Shown: positions 1 to 8,091 of the stretch, piece by piece
Layout of the letters: each line of letters begins with the position of its first letter
How positions within the stretch are numbered: the stretch's first letter is position 1
From: Rhodoferax saidenbachensis
GTDB lineage: Bacteria > Pseudomonadota > Gammaproteobacteria > Burkholderiales > Burkholderiaceae_C
Length of the DNA: 64,000 bases
Direction of reading: 5' to 3'
Assembly: GCF_001955715.1 (NCBI RefSeq)
Contig: NZ_CP019239.1
Location: 1,674,001-1,738,000 of the forward strand
The notes under the pieces: generated by a model
The model's input: only the letters and a program-made list of their open reading frames with translations
Told to the model about the DNA's origin: nothing
The model's database searches: none
Program-made: the position numbers and the translations under genes

Positions 1-330
1 CAGCAGATGCGTTTTCTAGGGCGCATCCATGATCCATTAAAACAGTGGAAGCTCAGCCCCATGGATCTGGAGTCACGCCGCCGCTGGGAGGAGTACACAA
101 AAGCCAAGGAAGTGATGCTGGAACGCACTCACATACCGGAAGCGCCATGGTGGGTCGTGCATGCTGACGATAAGAAGCGTGCGCGACTGAACTGCATACA
201 CCACCTACTGGGGCAGATGCCATATGAAGAAGTGGCACACCCCACGATAGAACTGCCCGACCGCGAACGTCACGGCGACTATGCCCGCCAAACACTGCCA
301 GAAGGCATATTCATCCCCGAAATTTTCTGA
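1..330 (+). CDS. ppk2: Polyphosphate kinase 2 family protein, C-terminal part (5' end outside window)
   Basis: The reading frame is already open at base 1 (two Gln codons before the first Met), so only the last 109 residues are present. They match the C-terminal lid and helix region of PPK2 enzymes as I know them: DPLKQWKLSPMD, then a charged helix beginning SRRRWEEYTKAKE, then THIPEAPWWVV and DDKKRARLNCIHHLL. PPK2 transfers phosphate between polyphosphate and nucleoside di- or monophosphates in the cytoplasm. The Walker motifs lie upstream of the window, so the class (ADP- or AMP-phosphorylating) cannot be judged. The following 440 bases hold no convincing partner gene. Confidence 0.88.
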   Translation, partial: QQMRFLGRIHDPLKQWKLSPMDLESRRRWEEYTKAKEVMLERTHIPEAPWWVVHADDKKRARLNCIHHLLGQMPYEEVAHPTIELPDRERHGDYARQTLPEGIFIPEIF

Positions 331-356
331 TCGACCTGCGGCGTCGCCGTTTCACT

Positions 357-767
357 TTGGAACTTCGACCCTCACGCGCGCCCAATAGTAGTCTTCGAGC
401 AGTGGGTGGGCGCGCTGCTACATATCTGCGCTACTTTTTGGTCGAATTAGCTGCCCCAGCAAGAAAGATCCGCTCAACTATCGTAGGCTTGCAGGAAGGT
501 CCGCTATTGAGCAATCCGTCTATCGGCGTCATCTTGCGCTTCGGGTCGTACGCTGATATTTGGCCCAAAAATCTTGGAGTAGGGATTGGCATGCGCTTAC
601 CTTCCTCACTTGCCAATCGCACTAATCCAGACGAATATCGCTACCTAAACTACCTTGGCTGCGTTTGGAAAGTCCAGGGGTGCAACTGGTTCGGGTTAAC
701 TGAGTTCGCTCAGGTATGCCCAAACACCGGCGTTTCCGCCATTCACTTCAACTTCCAAATCACTTAA
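357..767 (+). CDS. Doubtful 136-codon open frame, unknown
   Basis: This is the only sizeable open frame between ppk2 and the small exported protein. It would start with TTG and has no clear ribosome binding site. The product is not recognised; the C-terminal half is rich in Gly, Asn and aromatics and has three Cys. It ends just before the ribosome binding site of the next gene. It may be a decayed gene fragment or simply non-coding DNA. No domain is claimed. Confidence 0.2.
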   Translation: MELRPSRAPNSSLRAVGGRAATYLRYFLVELAAPARKIRSTIVGLQEGPLLSNPSIGVILRFGSYADIWPKNLGVGIGMRLPSSLANRTNPDEYRYLNYLGCVWKVQGCNWFGLTEFAQVCPNTGVSAIHFNFQIT

Positions 768-776
768 GGATTGACC

Positions 777-992
777 ATGAAGAAACTGACTCCAACTCTT
801 CTCTTTGCAAGTATGTTGTTGGCCGGCTCCGCCGCAATGTCACAGCCCCAAGATAAAAATGTAACATTGATGGCCTGCATGAAGAAAGACCCCACGAGTA
901 AGGAATGCGAAAAAAATGGTGAGTTGAAGAAAAATGCCACGGCAAAAAACGAGAAGAAAGAGCCTATGAAGAAGGCTGCTGCGAAACCTTAG
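777..992 (+). CDS. Small exported Lys-rich protein, unknown
   Basis: This 71-residue protein starts at ATG 777, with AAGGA at 766-770 correctly spaced; a TTG six bases upstream is less likely. Residues 1-24 form a signal peptide (MKKL, then a hydrophobic core and AGSAAMSQ), so the product is probably periplasmic. The mature part is about 47 residues, contains two Cys (CMKKDPTSKEC) that could form a disulfide, and ends in a Lys/Ala tail. No family is recognised. It stands alone and is followed by about 580 bases without a gene. Confidence 0.6.
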   Translation: MKKLTPTLLFASMLLAGSAAMSQPQDKNVTLMACMKKDPTSKECEKNGELKKNATAKNEKKEPMKKAAAKP

Positions 993-1576
993 GGCAGTCT
1001 CTGTGTTAAGCATGATGAGTGCGCCCGAAGTGTTCGAACGACATCTCATACGAGAGCTGTTTTCCAACGGATCATCGGAACAATGAATTTCTCTGAAGAA
1101 TCATTACAGCCTAGGGCGTATCTCACTTGAGGGCAACTGTCGCTACGGGGCAAGTGTTGCCTTTCGCGAATGACCGCTTTGTGGATGGCAAGCTGTAAAC
1201 ACTGCACTGCCTGATGCGCATCCGCACCTGGGCTGTTCTCAGGGCCTGGGCTTGTACGCCTTCGGCGCCCGCCGTTGGAGCCCGCTGGTTCGCACCCACA
1301 CTAGCCAGTTCGAATCGGGTCGCTTTAATGCCAGACGTGGGCTATCGACACCCGTGAGCTTTGAAGCATGCGAACCGAACGGCCTGACCCCAAGCAGAGA
1401 TCGATCAAAAGCAGCTATGGGCATCGCTCACACTCCAACCTGCACGCTCAGAACCCGGCTTATCGGTGGGCCTCACACTTTTCTCTCATCCCTGTAAGAA
1501 ACAACGCGCTTGCCCGACTTACGCTCATACCGGCAATCACCGGCCTGTGGTTTGAGGTATCTACAAGGAGCAACAT
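993..1576. other. Intergenic stretch without recognised gene
   Basis: These 584 bases carry only short open frames with poor composition on both strands. I see no tRNA, no strong terminator and no transposon end. The last 15 bases hold the AAGGAG ribosome binding site of the YHS gene. Together with the neighbouring pseudogene, the stretch suggests decayed DNA. Confidence 0.5.
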
Positions 1577-2038
1577 ATGGCGGCGGCATTTCGCGCACTG
1601 GTGTTGTCGGTTTCGTGTCTTTTGAGCGTGGCATGCCTGCCTGCACAAGCCAAAGAGGCTGCCGTCTACACAGCATTCTTGAGCAAGACCGCACTTGGCG
1701 GCTACGACCCCGTAGCCTATTTCACTGAACAAAAACCGGTCAAAGGAGCAGCACAGTTTGCCGCGTCCTACAAAGGCGTCGAATGGCGCTTCTCTAGCGT
1801 GGAGAACCGCAATAAATTTTTGGCGGATCCGGAGCACTTCGCGCCCCAATACGGTGGCTACTGCGCATGGGCTGTGGCCCAGGGCTACACCGCCTCGGGT
1901 GACCCGCAGCGTTGGAAAATTGTCGATAACAAGCTCTACCTGAACTACGACGCTGAAGTGCAGAAGAAGTGGGAAAAGAACATTCCCGAGTTCGTCAAGT
2001 CTGCAGACAAAAACTGGCCTACTGCTTTGGATAAATGA
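1577..2038 (+). CDS. Exported YHS-domain protein
   Basis: This 153-residue protein has an N-terminal signal peptide (residues 1-25, cleavage near PAQAKEA). It then carries a YHS domain with GYDPVAYF at about residues 38-45, a WRFSSVENRNKFLADP segment, and YGGYCAWAV followed by GYTASGDP. The ATG at 1577 is preceded by AAGGAG. YHS domains are Cys-containing, metal-associated modules; this exported form is common in Proteobacteria and its biochemical role is unsettled. It is complete. Its stop codon coincides with the broken end of the antisense acyltransferase pseudogene downstream. Confidence 0.85.
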   Translation: MAAAFRALVLSVSCLLSVACLPAQAKEAAVYTAFLSKTALGGYDPVAYFTEQKPVKGAAQFAASYKGVEWRFSSVENRNKFLADPEHFAPQYGGYCAWAVAQGYTASGDPQRWKIVDNKLYLNYDAEVQKKWEKNIPEFVKSADKNWPTALDK

Positions 2039-2040
2039 AC

Positions 2041-2350
2041 CACACTCATATGGTTCAAACACGGTCAAATTAAACTCTTGTGCGCTGTAGCAGCCAAGAT
2101 TGCACTTTGCAGCCATGCCGGTTTGCATGCGGTAGGTGCCCACGACTTGGTTGTTACGCAAGTCCCTGACTACAAAGTGATCGCAAATACTGTAAAAAGC
2201 GTCCACATCTCGTTGCTGTTCGTCGGAAGGGGACTAGCCTTCACCCAATTCACGGTGGAACACCTCGTATCGCAACGCCTGCGCGAGCGCGACGTCACGA
2301 TGGCGAGTTACGCTAGACCGTTTGCCTGTCTAGCAGCAAGGTTCTTGCCA
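2041..2350 (-). pseudogene. Remnant of an OlsB/hemolysin-type GNAT acyltransferase
   Basis: Read on the minus strand from about 2350 to 2041, one frame encodes a recognisable piece of the ornithine-acyl-ACP N-acyltransferase/hemolysin family: ALRYEVFHRELGEG, then a TAG stop (near 2240), then DEQQRDVDAFYSICDHFVV, VVGTYRMQTG and YSAQEFNLTVFEP. The motif order is that of the family. The body is interrupted by the stop, there is no credible start upstream, and homology ends abruptly at the YHS stop codon. It is therefore a truncated pseudogene. Functional relatives make ornithine lipids or other acylated products. Confidence 0.75.
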
Positions 2351-2359
2351 CTGAAACAC

Positions 2360-2938
2360 ATGCCTATCCAAATCACCCCCAAACTTCAACGTAATGCCCG
2401 GTTGCTGGCAGTTGTACTGTTCCTTGTCGCATTGCTGGTGGTTGCGCAGTTGTCTGGCCTCCGCGCACATTTCACGCTGGTGTTTTTACGTGAGACTCTC
2501 GCGACCAATCCGGTTACTGGCGTCACAGTGTTTGTGCTGCTGTTCGGTTTGGGCAATCTGATTCAAATTCCGGGGTGGATCTTTCTGGCTGCTGCGGTCT
2601 TGGCTTTCGGCGAGGTCGCCGGAGGATTTATCACCTACCTAGCTGCCACCATCTCCTGCTCGGTAACTTTTTTGACGATCCGTTTGTTGGGCGGAAACGC
2701 TTTGCAATCGCTCAGAAATCGCTTTGCGTTGCGTGTCATGCAGCGGCTCCACGCGCATCCTGTTCAAAGTGTGGTGCTACTGCGAACCGTTTTTCAAACA
2801 CTGCCAGCGCTGAACTTCGCCTTGGCAATGTCGGGTATCAGCTTCAAAAGGTACCTGGTCGGCACGTTATGCGGCTTGCCTTTGCCGATTGCCCTTTATT
2901 GCCAATTTTTCGACTTTCTTTTGCATCTGAAGACATGA
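2360..2938 (+). CDS. TVP38/TMEM64-type (VTT domain) membrane protein
   Basis: I place the start at ATG 2360 (192 residues), because the longer open frame upstream overlaps the antisense pseudogene. The protein has a first membrane helix (about residues 12-31), a second hydrophobic block with GLGNLIQIPGWIFLAAA, and a C-terminal part with VVLLRTVFQTLPALN and GISFKRYLVGT. This is the arrangement of VTT/DedA-like proteins, which are thought to act in lipid scrambling or small-molecule transport across the inner membrane. No partner gene is adjacent. Confidence 0.75.
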   Translation: MPIQITPKLQRNARLLAVVLFLVALLVVAQLSGLRAHFTLVFLRETLATNPVTGVTVFVLLFGLGNLIQIPGWIFLAAAVLAFGEVAGGFITYLAATISCSVTFLTIRLLGGNALQSLRNRFALRVMQRLHAHPVQSVVLLRTVFQTLPALNFALAMSGISFKRYLVGTLCGLPLPIALYCQFFDFLLHLKT

Positions 2939-3267
2939 TGATTTTTCAGCGCCATGTCTCTTTTGGGTTCATCGGTTCATTGCCAGGAAGTGGCACGTTT
3001 GATTGCGCCAGAAGACGGCCTTGCAATCTCTTGCACCGTCATCGACAAAGTGTTTGCCTGGGCGGGATCCACGTTTAACCTGAATGCGTCCCTTTTTTTT
3101 CGAAACGTTGGTGCTGCCGTCATGGGGCTATTCGGCCAAGGCTCCTGTCTGGCAACCTGCCGCAGCGTTTGTCCAGCGGCATGTTCGTATTCGTTGTCTG
3201 TAAGAATTTTGCCTACCGTCCGACAAACCGGCATTGATACCCATCAAATGTCCGGAAGGAGCCTTAC
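2939..3267. other. Intergenic stretch without recognised gene
   Basis: These 329 bases have overlapping short frames on both strands, none with family features or a good start. The last 15 bases contain GGAAGGAG, the ribosome binding site for the GTG-initiated gene at 3268. Confidence 0.4.
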
Positions 3268-3576
3268 GTGGCAGCATCCATTTTCATGACCGACAGATCG
3301 GCGTCTGTTGATCCCATCCGGGGTGCCAGTTCCGTCGCATTGCAAGATCAGCTGGCGCGATGCAATCGCCAGCTGGGCGATTGGGTTGCATGTCCTTCCG
3401 GCAAAACGCCTGAGGGTAAAAAAATAATTGCCAATCTGCGCGCCCAGATTGGGAGTATTGAGTCTCGAATGGGCACAAATTCCTCAAACAATTCAGCCCC
3501 ATCACTGGTCCCGGCACCCGCCACATCCGTGGCGCCGATATCAACATTGGGTTCTTTGGTAAGCGTTTATGCCTGA
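3268..3576 (+). CDS. Conserved small protein of unknown function (GTG start)
   Basis: This 102-residue protein is read from GTG 3268, with AAGGAG nine bases upstream. Residues 25-70 form a helical segment (ALQDQLARCNRQLGDWVACP, then KTPEGKKIIANLRAQIGSIESRM), with two Cys spaced like a CxxC-related pair separated by a helix turn. The C-terminal 30 residues are a Ser/Pro/Ala linker. I have seen similar short proteins in this bacterial family without an assigned function. Its last eight bases overlap the start of the DUF1223 gene, so the two are probably co-translated. Confidence 0.6.
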   Translation: MAASIFMTDRSASVDPIRGASSVALQDQLARCNRQLGDWVACPSGKTPEGKKIIANLRAQIGSIESRMGTNSSNNSAPSLVPAPATSVAPISTLGSLVSVYA

Positions 3577-4327
3577 CGCCCGCTTGCGTAACGATTTCGC
3601 CTTCCGCACCCAGGTAATTTTGGTCTTTGCCGTCGCTCTGGCCGGTGGTGCAATGGCTCAGCCCCGGTGTTCTGCAGAGTCTGGCGCCCTACGCACCCCC
3701 GTGATTGAGTTGTATACCTCCGAGGGATGTAGCTCTTGCCCACCCGCGGACCGTTGGCTAAGTACCCTCAAAGACAAATCACTGGTGGTGCAAGCCTTTC
3801 ATGTGAGCTATTGGGATTACATGGGCTGGACAGATCGCTTCTCCAGTCCAGCGTTCAATGCTAGGCACCGTGAACTGGCGAAGCAGCAGGGCGCGCGTTT
3901 TGTATACACCCCCCAAATCGTGCGTGACGGCAAGGACTGGCGTGACTATGCAGGACAGGTACCAGAGGCTGGTGAACGTGCGAGAGTACAGATCGCCCTG
4001 CAACGGGTTGGTGTGAGCGACATGTACGAGGCGCGTGTAAACCCATTGCCGGGTGTTGCTAGATGGAGTGCATACTGGACTATCACCGAGCACGGCCATG
4101 TCTCGAAAGTCAAAGCCGGAGAAAACAACGGCTCTTATTTGAAGCACGATTTTGTGGTTCGTCAGTTCGTACCAATGGGGACGTTTGATGGACCGCAACT
4201 CTTAAAGCTTGACGCTGTTCCCGGCCAACCCGAACATCCTAGACAGATTAACCTCGTGGTCACAAATGCCAAGACCAGTGCTCCGTTGCAGGCGCTCAGT
4301 TTGCAGTGTCTTGCCAAAAGCTCTTGA
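3569..4327 (+). CDS. DUF1223 thioredoxin-like exported protein
   Basis: This 252-residue protein begins inside the preceding gene (ATG 3569). A hydrophobic signal segment lies at about residues 15-31. The family signature follows: VIELYTSEGCSSCPPADRWL, in which the CSSC pair sits where a thioredoxin active site would be. Further conserved text is SYWDYMGWTDRFSSPAF and TPQIVRDG. DUF1223 proteins have a thioredoxin fold and no settled function; periplasmic redox activity is an inference from CSSC and the signal peptide. It is intact and full length for the family. Confidence 0.85.
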   Translation: MPDARLRNDFAFRTQVILVFAVALAGGAMAQPRCSAESGALRTPVIELYTSEGCSSCPPADRWLSTLKDKSLVVQAFHVSYWDYMGWTDRFSSPAFNARHRELAKQQGARFVYTPQIVRDGKDWRDYAGQVPEAGERARVQIALQRVGVSDMYEARVNPLPGVARWSAYWTITEHGHVSKVKAGENNGSYLKHDFVVRQFVPMGTFDGPQLLKLDAVPGQPEHPRQINLVVTNAKTSAPLQALSLQCLAKSS

Positions 4328-4693
4328 AGTGTATATCTCAGGATATTGGGACTGCAGGTCGCTGAAGCCAATGAAGTACCAATGGGCGTAACCAACATTG
4401 TGGTGAACTGCCCGACAGATCCGATCTGTGGATGGCCTTGGAATTTGTGTCGTCGACAAACCGGTCAGACACTAAGGTATGAGTCGGCGCCTCTTGCCTC
4501 ACTGGTGCTTGCGAATTCCTTTGAAAAGACCAAGCAGAGAAGTTTAGGAGTGTCCGCTTTTGGGTAACTCGATATAACACATAGATTTCCGTTATGGATC
4601 GAATGCGAGCTCGCAAATTGAACTTGGCCCCCTACGCACCATTGTCCGAACGCTCGCATCGACACGCTGTGCCGTCCTCCATCCGCAGCCGGA
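4328..4693. other. Intergenic stretch between convergent genes
   Basis: These 366 bases lie between the ends of two convergent genes. They contain only low-quality short frames. A small inverted repeat (CAGATCCGATCTG, near 4420-4432) is visible but has no T-run. I see no gene and no clear terminator. Confidence 0.4.
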
Positions 4694-5683
4694 TCAGGCC
4701 CAGGTGATCTGATAGTCGAGGGAATGCCCAATACGCTCCGAGAAGCGGGCAACCGACTTGGCCGCCATCTTTTCGCTGACGCTGACTGGGATCAAGGTGG
4801 TGAGCCATTCGCCCAGGCCCTGCGATTCACCCTCCGGCTTGCGCGGGCCTGCGCTGGGTGTGTAGCCTACGTTCGCCTCTCTCTTGCCGGCCTTCTCCAG
4901 CAGGTCGTACAGATCACGGAACAGGATGAATGACGTGTCGTTCTGGTGCATGGGCCAGTTCACGGCTGGCAAGAAGTCCACCAGGTGGATGAGCTGGTAG
5001 TTCAGCGCGATCCAGAGGTCTGCTCCGCTCATGGTGATCGGCGCGTTGTCGATCACCCGGTGAAAGCGGATCGAGGCAATGGCATCGGCACGATGGGCGT
5101 TTTCGCGCAGCTCCTGGCGCAGCGGGCCGGCGTAGAGCAGCCGCAACACCGACGGGAAGGCCTCGACCTGGTTCCACTCCCAGGGTGTCATCAGCGGGCG
5201 CAGCGCCGGGATTTTGTCGGCGGTCATTGCAAAGGTGTTGGTGCCGGTTCCGAGGATGGAATGCAGCAGCATCACCAGTGCGGAGTGCTGGGGGTAGTGC
5301 TGCACGCTGTATTCGAAGCAGAAGTACAGGTGGTCGAGGAACGAGCCGTCGGCGTGCTCCACATTGAAGTCGCATTCGGTGACCAGAAAGTTCATCAGTT
5401 CCGGGCTCACGGCGGGCAGTGCGTGCGCCGCGCGTGCGGCCGCGTATTCGGCCTGCACGGACTGGGCGGTGGCGGCGTCCCAGTGTGCTCCCTTGCCCAC
5501 GCGGGTGGTCATCACGAAGCGTGCCGCTTTGCCCTCCAGGGTCTTGAATATGGTGCGATCGAGGTCGAAGTTCGGAATCGGCTTGATCTGCACCTTGCCG
5601 GTGTGCTCAAGCGCGGCGCCACGGGCGATGGCAGCCTTGCGTTGGGTCGTTGGGTCTGGACGTTCGGTGGCGGATTGCTTCAT
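4694..5683 (-). CDS. Uncharacterised 329-residue cytosolic protein
   Basis: This is a long, clean open frame with codon use like the surrounding housekeeping genes, so I regard it as a real gene. The product has no signal peptide. It shows His-rich stretches (HLYFCFEYSVQHYPQHSALV near residues 115-135, then FHRVIDN and HLVDFLPAVNWPMHQND) that could be metal ligands in an all-helical enzyme. I cannot assign it to a family. It is convergent with the DUF1223 gene, with the EamA gene starting 220 bases away in the opposite direction. Confidence 0.7.
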   Translation of the reverse strand: MKQSATERPDPTTQRKAAIARGAALEHTGKVQIKPIPNFDLDRTIFKTLEGKAARFVMTTRVGKGAHWDAATAQSVQAEYAAARAAHALPAVSPELMNFLVTECDFNVEHADGSFLDHLYFCFEYSVQHYPQHSALVMLLHSILGTGTNTFAMTADKIPALRPLMTPWEWNQVEAFPSVLRLLYAGPLRQELRENAHRADAIASIRFHRVIDNAPITMSGADLWIALNYQLIHLVDFLPAVNWPMHQNDTSFILFRDLYDLLEKAGKREANVGYTPSAGPRKPEGESQGLGEWLTTLIPVSVSEKMAAKSVARFSERIGHSLDYQITWA

Positions 5684-5904
5684 TCGGAACCTCGATAAAA
5701 GTAATGACCCGACTGCCGTATTCGGAGTCGCTGGGCCTTGTCTATTTTCTTCATTTTTTTGACCTGCGAAGCAGGTACCAGGTCAGATGTCTGCCCGGAT
5801 GCACTTTGTACACCAAATCGAATGCCGGTTTTGTCTCCACCGCGGCTTTGGGCCGGGAGCGAGTCTTTCAAAACATCGAGGCTCGCCAATGGCATGATCA
5901 AGCT

Positions 5905-6792
5905 ATGCACGCAGCCAGACGCCACCACACAAAAATATTGATCCTCGTTGCACTTCTCACTTTGGTTTGGGGTACCAACTGGGTACTCTTTCCACTGGCC
6001 GTTGCAGAGGTCTCTGTATGGACTTTCCGCAGCATCAGTCTTCTGGGTGCTGGCGCCTTGGTGCTTCTGATTGCACGTGCACGCGGGCTTTCGTTGTCCG
6101 TGCCATCCCATGAGCGTTTGCCACTTGCCTTGGCTGGCCTGACCTATCTGTTTGTGTGGAATGTGGCGAGCACCTATGCAGCCGTTTTATTGCCATCGGG
6201 CCAGGCGGCTGTGCTCGGATTCACCATGCCCATCTGGGCCACTGTGCTGTCGTGGATATTTCTGCACCAGAGGCCTTCTGCGAGACTTCTTTTGAGCCTC
6301 GTTCTTGCAAGTTGTGGCGTGGGATTGCTTGCATTTGCGGCCCGCTCCGCATTCGCATCGGCGCCACTTGGATTTATCGCCGGTCTTTCCGCAGGGCTGG
6401 GGTGGGCCGTTGGAACACTGATGCTCAAGCGTGCGCAACTGACCGTGCCGGTCATTGTTTCGACGGGATGGCAATTGCTGATCGCTGGTGTACCGATTAC
6501 GCTGGTTGCCCTCCTATTGGGCACGCGAGAGTTTTTTATCCCATCGTGGACAACCCTGCTGGTCATCGCATACATAACCATCATGCCTATGTCGCTGGGT
6601 AACGTGACCTGGTTTTCTATTGCCAACAGTCTTCCCACCAGCGTCTCGGGGCTGTCCACGGTGATGGTGCCAATGGTCGCCATGCTGACCGGTGCCATCA
6701 TCCGGTCTGAACCACTGGGTCCACTGGAGATTTCCGCAATGATTTGCTGCGCCGCAGCCATGGCTTTGGTGCTGCTCAAGCGCAGTCGATAA
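5905..6792 (+). CDS. EamA/DMT-family metabolite exporter
   Basis: This 295-residue inner-membrane transporter is read from ATG 5905; the frame is open further upstream but that part overlaps the neighbouring divergent region and lacks membrane character. About ten hydrophobic helices are visible in two EamA repeats. The first begins LILVALLTLVWGTNWVLFP, with SGQAAVLGFTMPIWATVLS at the end of repeat one; the second has GLSAGLGWAVGTLMLKRA and SVSGLSTVMVPMVA. The family exports amino acids and related small metabolites; the substrate cannot be read from the sequence. A 54-bp repeat lies just downstream. Confidence 0.85.
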   Translation: MHAARRHHTKILILVALLTLVWGTNWVLFPLAVAEVSVWTFRSISLLGAGALVLLIARARGLSLSVPSHERLPLALAGLTYLFVWNVASTYAAVLLPSGQAAVLGFTMPIWATVLSWIFLHQRPSARLLLSLVLASCGVGLLAFAARSAFASAPLGFIAGLSAGLGWAVGTLMLKRAQLTVPVIVSTGWQLLIAGVPITLVALLLGTREFFIPSWTTLLVIAYITIMPMSLGNVTWFSIANSLPTSVSGLSTVMVPMVAMLTGAIIRSEPLGPLEISAMICCAAAMALVLLKRSR

Positions 6793-6852
6793 CTCGGTTC
6801 AAACGCGTTCGAGAGTGGTGGCAGGCAGGCTTGTGAGAGGAAGTTGCAAGCA

Positions 6853-6906
6853 AAATTGGCCCCTAGCCCCCGTGGATTTTGCGCAAGAAGCTATTAATTC
6901 AATAGC
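6853..6906 (-). repeat. 54-bp dispersed element, copy 1 (intergenic)
   Basis: On the minus strand this aligns without gaps to the other eight copies. It begins GCTATTGAATTAATAGC (a near-perfect hairpin), then TTCTTGCGCA, then GGGCTAGGGGCC at positions 38-49. It lies between the convergent ends of the EamA gene and map. Confidence 0.85.
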
Positions 6907-6949
6907 GTTTTTGCTTTGCAAACGTGTTGTGGTAACGAACAGGTGACCG

Positions 6950-7741
6950 TCAAACCGGCGCGTAGTTTCCGGTGCCGCCCGGCCAGGCTGTCAGCACTTC
7001 ATACCCTGAGGGCGTGACCGCCACCATGTGTTCCCACTGGGCGGACAGGGACCGGTCCTTGGTCACCACGGTCCAGCCGTCGGGCAGTTGCCGGGTTTCG
7101 CGTTTGCCTGCGTTGAGCATGGGTTCGATGGTGAAGACCATGCCGGCTTCCAGCGTGAGCCCCTGGCCGCGCTGGCCGTAGTGCAGCACTTGCGGTTCAT
7201 CGTGGTAAATCTGGCCAATGCCGTGGCCACAGTATTCGCGCACCACGCTGAAGTTCTCGCGGTGGGCGACCGATTGGATGGCATGGCCCACGTCACCCAG
7301 CGTCGCGCCAGGCTTGACCTGCTGGATGCCGGCGCGCAGTGCTTCGTAGGTTGTCTCTACCAGGCGCCGTGCCAACACGCCGGGTTCGCCCACAAAGAAC
7401 ATGCGGCTGGTGTCACCAAACCAGCCATCTTTGTTGACGGCCACATCGATGTTGACGATGTCACCTTTCTTCAGAATCTTGTCGGGGGAGGGGATGCCGT
7501 GGCATACCACCTGGTTGACAGAGGTGAGGATGGTCTTGGGATAGCCCTGGTAGCCCACATTGGCAGGGATGGCGCCTTGCACATTGACGATGTAGTCGTG
7601 GCAGATCTGGTCCAGCTTCTCGGTGCTCACGCCCGGCACCACGTGGGGCTCGATCATGGCCAGTACCTCGGCCGCCAGTTGTGCGGCCCGCCGTGACAGG
7701 GCCAGTTCTTCGGCGGACTTGATGGGGACGTCGTGCAGCAT
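6950..7741 (-). CDS. map: Type I methionine aminopeptidase
   Basis: This 263-residue cytosolic metalloprotease removes the initiator Met from new proteins. The metal ligands of the family are visible: Asp in VNIDVAVNKDGWFGDTSRMF (two Asp), His in EYCGHGIGQIYHDEPQV, Glu in MVFTIEPML and Glu in SAQWEHMVAV. Its ATG overlaps the stop codon of the ParD-like gene (TGATG), so translation is coupled to that gene and map here should follow its regulation. It lacks the usual rpsB-tsf neighbourhood, so it may be a second, non-essential map copy. Confidence 0.95.
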   Translation of the reverse strand: MLHDVPIKSAEELALSRRAAQLAAEVLAMIEPHVVPGVSTEKLDQICHDYIVNVQGAIPANVGYQGYPKTILTSVNQVVCHGIPSPDKILKKGDIVNIDVAVNKDGWFGDTSRMFFVGEPGVLARRLVETTYEALRAGIQQVKPGATLGDVGHAIQSVAHRENFSVVREYCGHGIGQIYHDEPQVLHYGQRGQGLTLEAGMVFTIEPMLNAGKRETRQLPDGWTVVTKDRSLSAQWEHMVAVTPSGYEVLTAWPGGTGNYAPV

Positions 7742-7995
7742 CAGTGTTTGCCTACCTCAGATACACCGGGCTTGCCCAACTGGGCGTTCGCCGCCCCGAC
7801 GATGTCCAGCCCTCCTGCCAATTCAGCGCGTATCAGGAGCTGGCAGATTTCCCGGTGGTTCAGCTCCGGGTACATCTCGGTCAGCATGCCGACGCGCATC
7901 CAGTGCTCCGCCTGCGCATTGATAGACCGGCTCAGGGCGTTGCCCGCCACGCGCAGGTTCTCATGCATCTGATCCGAAATTTTGACAATACCCAT
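7741..7995 (-). CDS. ParD-like protein, partner gene of map
   Basis: This 84-residue protein opens with an RHH-like segment (MGIVKISDQMHENLRVAGNA, then LSRSINAQAEHWMRVGML), as in ParD antitoxins, followed by a helix NHREICQLLIRAELAGG. No ParE toxin is present; the position of the toxin is taken by map, joined by a one-base stop/start overlap. A 35-bp dyad just upstream fits an autoregulatory operator for a ribbon-helix-helix protein. Its function is inferred, not known; this ParD-like/map pairing occurs in other Proteobacteria to my knowledge. Confidence 0.8.
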   Translation of the reverse strand: MGIVKISDQMHENLRVAGNALSRSINAQAEHWMRVGMLTEMYPELNHREICQLLIRAELAGGLDIVGAANAQLGKPGVSEVGKH

Positions 7996-8006
7996 GAATA
8001 ACCTCT

Positions 8007-8041
8007 ATACGAAACGTATATGAATTATATATGTTTCGTAT
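8007..8041 (-). promoter_or_regulatory. Palindromic operator/promoter of the ParD-like-map operon
   Basis: Two 15-base arms (ATACGAAACGTATAT at 8007-8021 and its near-complement at 8027-8041, 14 of 15 matching) flank a five-base AT spacer. The centre contains TATAAT on the minus strand, a plausible -10 box, so a dimeric repressor bound here would block the promoter. It sits 12 bases upstream of the ParD-like start codon. Confidence 0.75.
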
Positions 8042-8091
8042 GGTCTGACGTTATCCAGGGTTATGCCCGCATCAGGGCAGCGATCTCCGGC

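Noticed and set aside
1460..2206. 248-codon minus-strand open frame across the YHS gene
   Set aside because: Only its first 55 codons are real homology (the acyltransferase remnant). The rest is the antisense of the YHS gene, which has a signal peptide and domain motifs on the plus strand.
2575..3078. 167-codon plus-strand frame overlapping the VTT gene
   Set aside because: It is Cys/Arg-rich out-of-frame translation of a membrane protein gene and has no start signal.
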